Assembly (NCBI GenBank): GCA_012837345.1
Contig: DURL01000110.1
Location: 1 to 64,000 of the forward strand
Direction: 5' to 3'
From: Bacteroidales bacterium
GTDB taxonomy: Bacteria > Bacteroidota > Bacteroidia > Bacteroidales > Dysgonomonadaceae
Length of the DNA: 64,000 nucleotides
The first letter of the stretch is position 1, and each line of letters starts with the position of its first letter. The notes below the pieces were generated by a model, which was given only the letters and a program-made list of their open reading frames with translations, searched no databases and was not told the DNA's origin. Shown here in pieces: positions 57,688-64,000 of this stretch. The translations under genes were made by a program, and so were the position numbers.

Positions 57688-59223
57688 ATGTTTAAAAATC
57701 ATCCTAAAGGACTACTCGCTGCGTCGCTGGCGAATATGGGGGAGCGATTTGGTTTTTACACCATGATGGCGATCCTGACACTCTTCTTAATGACCAAATT
57801 CGGACTGGACGAGACCACCACCGGTATCATCTATTCCATCTTTTATGCATCAATCTATCTACTGGCACTGGTAGGCGGTCTCCTGGCCGACAGGACCCGT
57901 AACTACAAGGGGATCATCATGGCCGGCCTGCTGTTGATGTCACTGGGCTACGTGATCATCGCCATACCCACTCCCACTCCCGTGCCGGCCGACAAGTTCG
58001 GACTCTTCCTGGCCATCAGCTGCCTTGGCTTGCTGGTGATTGCCTTCGGCAACGGCCTTTTTAAGGGTAATCTGCAGGCGCTGGTGGGACAGATGTATGA
58101 TGATCCGAAGTACAGCAAGATGCGGGACTCAGGCTTCCAGCTTTTTTATATGTTCATCAACGTGGGGGCCATCTTCGCTCCCTTCCTGGCGGTAGGGGTC
58201 AGAAACTGGTGGGTGGAAAAGAATGGCTTCCTCTACAACGCTGACCTGCCTACTCTGGCACATCAGTATCTGGGCAACACCATCACGGCTGAGGGAGGTG
58301 AACGTTTTCAGCGTCTGGCTGGTGAGGTGGGATATAGTGGCAGCGATATGACAGCTTTTGCCGGTGAATATCTCAATGTCTTCACCACCGGGTTCCATTA
58401 TGCCTTTGCGGTGGCCATTGTCGCCATGTTGATCTCGCTGGTGATCTACATGATCAATAAAAACCGTTTCCCTGATCCGGCGAACAAACATGCTGTAGCA
58501 GCAGATGGTTCAGCAGTGAAAGAGATGGATATCAAAGAGGTGAAACAGCGGCTCTATGCCCTCTTCGCCGTCTTCGCAGTGGTGATCTTCTTCTGGTTCT
58601 CGTTTCACCAGAACGGTCTCACCCTCACCTATTTTGCCAAAGACTATACCGATCTGAGCCAGATCAGAGTCAACCTGGGGTTTGCCACCCTGGAGGGTGC
58701 TGAGATCTTCCAGTCCATCAACCCCTTCTTCGTGGTGTTCCTCACCCCTATCATCGTGGGTTTCTTCGGATGGCTTCGAACCAAAGGCAAGGAACCCTCC
58801 ACGCCGCGTAAGATAGCCATCGGTATGGGTATCGCCGCACTGGCGTATGCCGTGATGGCCATCGGTTCCATGGGTCTTCCTTTCAAAAGTGAACTGGAAG
58901 CCATGGGTGGTCTCCCCGATGCAGCGCGAGTAACTCCCTGGCTGCTGATCGGCACCTATTTCATTCTGACCGTGGCCGAGCTCTTCATCAGTCCCCTTGG
59001 CATCTCCTTCGTCTCGAAGGTGGCTCCGCCCAAATACCAGGGGATCATGCAGGGAGCATGGTTAGGTGCTACTGCCGCCGGTAACAGTCTGCTCTTTATC
59101 GGCGCCATCTTCTACACCTCTATCTCGATGACCGCCACCTGGATGGTCTTTGTGGTAGCCTGTCTCATCTCCATGTTCACCATGCTGGGCATGATCAAAT
59201 GGCTGGAGAGGATCGCGAAATAA
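57688..59223 (+). CDS. POT/PTR family peptide MFS transporter
   Basis: MFKNHPKGLLAASLANMGERFGFYTMMAILTLFL; FFWFSFHQNGLTLTYFAKDYTDL. Confidence 0.92.
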   Translation: MFKNHPKGLLAASLANMGERFGFYTMMAILTLFLMTKFGLDETTTGIIYSIFYASIYLLALVGGLLADRTRNYKGIIMAGLLLMSLGYVIIAIPTPTPVPADKFGLFLAISCLGLLVIAFGNGLFKGNLQALVGQMYDDPKYSKMRDSGFQLFYMFINVGAIFAPFLAVGVRNWWVEKNGFLYNADLPTLAHQYLGNTITAEGGERFQRLAGEVGYSGSDMTAFAGEYLNVFTTGFHYAFAVAIVAMLISLVIYMINKNRFPDPANKHAVAADGSAVKEMDIKEVKQRLYALFAVFAVVIFFWFSFHQNGLTLTYFAKDYTDLSQIRVNLGFATLEGAEIFQSINPFFVVFLTPIIVGFFGWLRTKGKEPSTPRKIAIGMGIAALAYAVMAIGSMGLPFKSELEAMGGLPDAARVTPWLLIGTYFILTVAELFISPLGISFVSKVAPPKYQGIMQGAWLGATAAGNSLLFIGAIFYTSISMTATWMVFVVACLISMFTMLGMIKWLERIAK

Positions 59224-59253
59224 GCACACAACCGTTCACCCGAACGAATCAGG

Positions 59254-59281
59254 CCGGTGGGGAAACCCACCGGTTTTTTTT
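59254..59281 (+). terminator. Rho-independent terminator after POT transporter
   Basis: CCGGTGGG-gaaa-CCCACCGG then T8. Confidence 0.9.
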
Positions 59282-59382
59282 GTGGAATCAGATCCGGAAT
59301 CAAAGAAGCTCACCCAATGAGAGATAGTTTCTATGGTTGATAACTTGTTGCGATAAGCTGAAAAAGCTACTTCCTTTTTCTG

Positions 59383-59390
59383 TATATTTG
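59383..59390 (+). promoter_or_regulatory. -7 box TATATTTG for dnaE
   Basis: TAnnTTTG match about 30 bp upstream of ATG. Confidence 0.5.
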
Positions 59391-59422
59391 TCGTAGATAA
59401 CCCCGGGTAACCATTCAGAGAT

Positions 59423-62400
59423 ATGCATCCATTTATCCACCTACACGTTCACTCCCAGTATTCGTTGCTGGACGGGCAGGCCAGTATCCAGCGGCTCGTC
59501 GACAAAGCCATGAACGATGGCATGCGTGCCATCGCCCTGACCGATCACGGTGCGATGTACGGCATCAAGGAGTTCCTCAACTATTGCAACAAGAAAAACG
59601 GGCCGCGTAAGACCGAGATTGCCAACCTGAAAAAAGAAATTGACGCCCTCACGCAGGGAGAGGATGCTGACGGCAGGAAGGAGGCCTTGCAGCAGCAGTT
59701 GCAGGCGGCAGAGCAGAAGCTGTTCAAGCCGATCGTGGGGTGCGAGTGCTACCTGGCCCGTCGCGACCGATTCTCACAGTCGGAGAAGATCGACGGCAGC
59801 GGCTGGCACCTGGTGGTGTTGGCCAAGAACCTGACCGGTTACAAGAATCTGATCAAGATCGTCTCCAAGAGCTGGACCGAGGGGTTCTACTACCGACCCC
59901 GCATCGACAAGGAGTTACTGGAGCAACATAGCGAGGGACTGATCGTCTCCTCCGCCTGTCTGGGGGGTGAGATCTCCCGCAAGGTGGACAGCGGGCAGAC
60001 CAGCGACGCCGAGGAGGCGGTACAGTGGTACAAGAGAGTATTCGGCGACGATTACTACCTGGAGTTGCAGCGCCATAAGACCAACCGCCCCGATGCGGAC
60101 CAGAGCACCTACCCCAAGCAGGAGCGGGTGAACCAGGAGCTGATCCGCATCGCCCGCAAATATGATGTGAAGCTGATTGCCACCAACGATGTGCACTTCG
60201 TGAACGAGGAGGATGCCGATGCACATGATCGTCTCATCTGCCTCAGCACGGGAAAAGATTTCGATGATCCCGACAGGATGCGCTACACCAAGCAGGAGTG
60301 GCTGAAGAGCACCGAGGAGATGAACCGGATCTTCGCAGATATCCCGGAGGCGCTGACCAACACCCTGGAGGTGGCAGACAAGGTGGAGTTCTACTCCATC
60401 GACAACCCCCCCCTGATGCCCTTCTACCCCATTGATCCCGCCTTCGGCACCGAGGAGCAGTACCGGGAGAAGTATCCCGAGCAGGTGCTGATGGAGGAGT
60501 TCGGCAAGGATACCTTTCACCGGCTGGGTGATTACGACAAGGTGATACGGGTGAAGCTGGAGGCTGATTACCTGGCACACCTCACCTTTCAGGGAGCACA
60601 ACGGCGCTATGGGGAAGAGCTGACAGAGGAGATACATGAACGACTTACCTTCGAGCTGGAGACCATCAAACGTATGGGGTTCCCCGGCTACTTCCTCATC
60701 GTGCAGGATTTCATCAACGCTGCCCGGGAGATGGATGTGGCAGTGGGTCCGGGTCGAGGCTCGGCAGCCGGCTCCGCTGCCGCCTACTGCCTGGGCATCA
60801 CCGACATCGACCCGTTGAAGTATGACCTGCTGTTTGAGCGTTTCCTGAACCCCGACCGCATCTCCATGCCCGATATTGACATTGACTTCGACGATGAGGG
60901 GCGCGGCAAGGTGTTGCGCTGGGTGACAGAGAAATATGGGAGTGAGAAGGTAGCCCATATCATCACCTACGGCACCATGGCGACAAAATCGTCCATCAAG
61001 GATGTGGCACGGGTGCACAAGTTGCCTCTTTCGGAATCGAACCGGCTGGCCAAGCTTGTACCCGACAGGATTCCCAACGTTAAGAAGGTAAACCTGAGAG
61101 CTGCCATCGACAATGTGCCGGAGCTGAAAGAGGCAGCCAACAGCAGCGATCCGCTGTTGAGAGACACCCTCAGATATGCCTGCATGCTGGAGGGAAACGT
61201 GCGCAACACGGGTGTGCATGCCTGTGGCGTGATCATCGGTCAAACCGATATATCGGACGTGGTGCCGATCAGCACGGCCGAGGACAAGGAGACGCGCGAG
61301 AAGCTGCTGGTGACACAGTACGAGGGGTCGGTGATCGAGGAGACCGGACTGATCAAGATGGACTTCCTCGGCCTCAAGACCCTCTCCATCATTAAGGATG
61401 CGCTGGTCACCATTGAGCAGACGAGGGGGGTGAAGATCAACATCGACACCATTGACATGAACGATGCGACCACCTATCGGCTCTACTGCAACGGACAGAC
61501 CACCGGCACCTTCCAGTTTGAGTCGACGGGTATGCAGAAGTACCTCAAGGAGCTTCAACCCAGCAAGTTTGAAGACCTTATTGCCATGAACGCCCTCTAC
61601 CGTCCCGGACCGATGGATTACATCCCCTCCTTCATCGCGCGCAAGCATGGCAGGGAAGAGATCAGCTACGACCTGCCCATCATGGAGAAATATCTGAGTG
61701 AGACCTACGGCATCACCGTCTACCAGGAGCAGGTGATGCTCCTCTCGCGTCTGCTGGCAGGGTTCACCCGTGGCCAGTCGGATGAGCTGCGCAAGGCGAT
61801 GGGCAAGAAGCTGATCGACAAGATGACCGCCCTGAAGGAGAAGTTTCTGGCAGGCGGCAAGCAAAACGGATACCAGGAGAAGATCCTCAACAAGATATGG
61901 GCCGACTGGGAGAAGTTCGCCTCATACGCCTTCAACAAGTCACACGCCACCTGCTACTCCTGGGTGGCCTACCAGACCGCATGGCTGAAGGCCAACTACC
62001 CGTCGGAATACATGGCAGCCGTGCTCTCCAACAACCTGAACAACATCACCGAGATCACCAAGTTCATGGATGAGTGCAAGGCGATGGGGATGAACGTGCT
62101 CTGTCCTGATGTGAATGAGTCTTTCCTCAAGTTCTCGGTCAACAGCGAGGGGGATGTCCGGTTCGGTCTGGCTGCCATCAAGAGCGTGGGGCAGGGTGCA
62201 GCCAACGACATCATTGCAGAGAGAGAAAAAAACGGCCCCTACAGCGATATCTTCGACTTCGTGGAACGGGTGAACCTCTCCTCCTGCAACAAGAAGACCA
62301 TCGAGGCACTGGCTCTCGCCGGCGCCTTCGACTCGCTGCCCGGCATCCATCGTGAGCAGTTCTTCGCCACCAACAGCAAAGGGGAGGAGTTCATGGAGAC

Positions 62401-63166
62401 ACTGATCCGCTACGGCAGTAAATACCAGATGGATAAGCAGGGTGCCATGGTCTCCCTCTTCGGCGATGACACCTCCTTCCAGATTGCCCGCCCGGAGATA
62501 CCACAGGCGGCGCGCTGGTCCGACCTGGAACGACTCAACAAGGAGCGTGAGTTGATTGGCATTTACCTTTCAGCACACCCCCTGGATGATTATGAATTTA
62601 TCCTGAAATATGTGTGCAATGCCGACACGGTGCGACTACAGGAGCTCGAACCTCTCAATGGTATGGAGATCACCTTTGGAGGCATCATCACAATGGTCCG
62701 GGAGGGACAGACCAAACGTGGCTCACCCTATACCATCTTTAAGATAGAGGATTATGCAGGCAGCTACGAGATGGCACTCTTCAGTGAGGACAGCGTCAAC
62801 TTCGGCCGTTACGCCCGCATAGGGCTCTCCATCTACATTGAGGGTAAGGTACAACCGAAGCGCTACCGTGAAAACGAACTGGAGGTGAAAATCACCTCCA
62901 TCAGTCTGCTTTCTGAGGTGAAGGATAAACTGGTATCGAAAATAACCCTGCAGATGCCGCTTAGTAAGCTGGATGACACCACGGTTGCCGAATTATCGGC
63001 CCTGATAAAAAACAATTCAGGAAATTCGTTGTTATATTTCCAGATCATCGGTGAGGAGCGGCACATGAACATACAGTTGTTTTCCCGTCCCGCCAAAATC
63101 AGAGTGAACAAGCATCTGGTGGACACTCTGCGAGATGAACTGGATATCGATTTCAAAATCAATTAA
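59423..63166 (+). CDS. dnaE: DNA polymerase III subunit alpha
   Basis: 1247 aa, PHP (HLHVHSQYSLLDG), GPGRGSAAGSAAAYCLGITDIDP, MPDIDIDFDDEGR. Confidence 0.96.
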   Translation: MHPFIHLHVHSQYSLLDGQASIQRLVDKAMNDGMRAIALTDHGAMYGIKEFLNYCNKKNGPRKTEIANLKKEIDALTQGEDADGRKEALQQQLQAAEQKLFKPIVGCECYLARRDRFSQSEKIDGSGWHLVVLAKNLTGYKNLIKIVSKSWTEGFYYRPRIDKELLEQHSEGLIVSSACLGGEISRKVDSGQTSDAEEAVQWYKRVFGDDYYLELQRHKTNRPDADQSTYPKQERVNQELIRIARKYDVKLIATNDVHFVNEEDADAHDRLICLSTGKDFDDPDRMRYTKQEWLKSTEEMNRIFADIPEALTNTLEVADKVEFYSIDNPPLMPFYPIDPAFGTEEQYREKYPEQVLMEEFGKDTFHRLGDYDKVIRVKLEADYLAHLTFQGAQRRYGEELTEEIHERLTFELETIKRMGFPGYFLIVQDFINAAREMDVAVGPGRGSAAGSAAAYCLGITDIDPLKYDLLFERFLNPDRISMPDIDIDFDDEGRGKVLRWVTEKYGSEKVAHIITYGTMATKSSIKDVARVHKLPLSESNRLAKLVPDRIPNVKKVNLRAAIDNVPELKEAANSSDPLLRDTLRYACMLEGNVRNTGVHACGVIIGQTDISDVVPISTAEDKETREKLLVTQYEGSVIEETGLIKMDFLGLKTLSIIKDALVTIEQTRGVKINIDTIDMNDATTYRLYCNGQTTGTFQFESTGMQKYLKELQPSKFEDLIAMNALYRPGPMDYIPSFIARKHGREEISYDLPIMEKYLSETYGITVYQEQVMLLSRLLAGFTRGQSDELRKAMGKKLIDKMTALKEKFLAGGKQNGYQEKILNKIWADWEKFASYAFNKSHATCYSWVAYQTAWLKANYPSEYMAAVLSNNLNNITEITKFMDECKAMGMNVLCPDVNESFLKFSVNSEGDVRFGLAAIKSVGQGAANDIIAEREKNGPYSDIFDFVERVNLSSCNKKTIEALALAGAFDSLPGIHREQFFATNSKGEEFMETLIRYGSKYQMDKQGAMVSLFGDDTSFQIARPEIPQAARWSDLERLNKERELIGIYLSAHPLDDYEFILKYVCNADTVRLQELEPLNGMEITFGGIITMVREGQTKRGSPYTIFKIEDYAGSYEMALFSEDSVNFGRYARIGLSIYIEGKVQPKRYRENELEVKITSISLLSEVKDKLVSKITLQMPLSKLDDTTVAELSALIKNNSGNSLLYFQIIGEERHMNIQLFSRPAKIRVNKHLVDTLRDELDIDFKIN

Positions 63167-63192
63167 TCATAATCATAACTAAACAGAGAAAT

Positions 63193-63507
63193 ATGGCTCT
63201 TCAAATTACAGACGCGAACATAGAAGAAGTGTTACAATCGGACAAACTGGTCGTAATCGACTTTTGGGCCGAATGGTGTGGCCCCTGCAAGATGGTAGGA
63301 CCGATCGTTGATCAGATCAGCGAAGAATACAAAGATCGTGTGGTTGTCGGCAAGCTGGATGTGGACAACAACGACGATACCACCTCCCGTTACGGCATCC
63401 GTAACATCCCTACGGTACTCTTCATCAAGAATGGGGAGGTTGTAGACAAAGTGGTTGGTGCCGGACCCAAAAACATGTTCACCGACAAGATAGAGAAATT
63501 GCTTTGA
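63193..63507 (+). CDS. trxA: Thioredoxin
   Basis: VIDFWAEWCGPCKMVGPIVDQIS. Confidence 0.95.
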   Translation: MALQITDANIEEVLQSDKLVVIDFWAEWCGPCKMVGPIVDQISEEYKDRVVVGKLDVDNNDDTTSRYGIRNIPTVLFIKNGEVVDKVVGAGPKNMFTDKIEKLL

Positions 63508-63589
63508 GATTGATCTGCATGCTCCCTTCCCGTTGTCATTGATGAAGATAACAACGGGTCAACCCTTTAGGAAAGGAGTAACCACAAAA

Positions 63590-63629
63590 AAAACATCCCG
63601 TTGAAAAATCAATCGGGATGTTTTTTTTT
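63590..63629. terminator. Bidirectional terminator between trxA and DUF2795 gene
   Basis: AAACATCCCG-TTGA-aaaa-TCAA-t-CGGGATGTTT, with A-run/T-run flanks. Confidence 0.85.
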
Positions 63630-63642
63630 GCTCCGTACGATA

Positions 63643-63864
63643 TCAATATTCGTCCTCATTGAAGAAGAAGTCCTCCTTACTTGGATAATCAGGCCAGATG
63701 TCTTCAATCGATTCAAACACCTCACCGTCCTCTTCTATCTCCTGAAGATTTTCGATGACCTCCAGGGGGGCACCCGAGCGCTGGGCATAATCAATCAGCT
63801 CATCCTTTGTAGCGGGCCAAGGGGCATCTTCCAGCTTGGATGCCAGTTCTAGTGTCCAATACAT
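63643..63864 (-). CDS. DUF2795 domain-containing protein
   Basis: 73 aa acidic, APWPATKDELIDYAQRSGAPLEVIENLQEIEEDGEVFESIEDIWPDYPSKEDFFFNEDEY. Confidence 0.8.
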   Translation of the reverse strand: MYWTLELASKLEDAPWPATKDELIDYAQRSGAPLEVIENLQEIEEDGEVFESIEDIWPDYPSKEDFFFNEDEY

Positions 63865-64000
63865 TGAAAAATCCTTTCTTTAGTTTGTTTCAAAATTTCC
63901 GCAAATGTATAAAAAGTTTTTATATATCACCCTGTTCCCAGAATATTTCTTCCGATGTCATGCTGCACGCTTTACGGGCAAGCACAAAAAAGTAATCAGA

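Noticed and set aside
59915-61864. 649-aa minus-strand ORF inside dnaE
   Set aside because: Antisense shadow of a GC-biased coding gene; no recognisable domain, and dnaE on the + strand is unambiguous
1-64000. Searched by eye for tRNA/rRNA genes, transposases, integrases, toxin-antitoxin or defence genes
   Set aside because: None recognised; small ORFs in the track without motifs are mostly antisense or out-of-frame shadows

Overview
This 64 kb window is chromosomal DNA from a Bacteroidetes bacterium, probably a Bacteroidales/Dysgonomonadaceae-type organism. That is inferred from TAnnTTTG -7 promoter boxes, a complete bat operon, NigD-like/DUF4294/DUF6089-type proteins and a GntR-regulated fucose cluster. 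Most of it is ordinary core metabolism: leuS, pyrE, recX, prmC, ribD, uppS, bamA, ompH x2, lipA/lipB, tgt, dnaE, trxA, the moxR-DUF58-batABCDE operon and an aromatic amino acid operon. The accessory part (about 12.9-26.0 kb) is a fucose catabolism/glycosidase cluster (GntR, fucI, fucU, fucP, 2x GH29, GH3, GH95) with no SusC/SusD pair and no local fucK/fucA. The strongest find is in the 5' leader of the pheA operon (57.33-57.54 kb, minus strand). It has a Bacteroidetes promoter, an aromatic-rich leader peptide (MNNSVFAFSFWFYFYFSR, GTG start), an 11-bp antiterminator inverted repeat starting just after the peptide stop codon, and an intrinsic terminator with a U8 tract just before pheA. Together these look like a complete ribosome-mediated transcription attenuator. 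The second notable signal is two intergenic arrays of a degenerate 8-bp tandem repeat (CNAATCNN) at 52.33-52.40 kb and 55.14-55.27 kb. No rRNA, tRNA, CRISPR array, transposase or prophage was recognised. Product names come from reading the translated ORFs, not from database searches.
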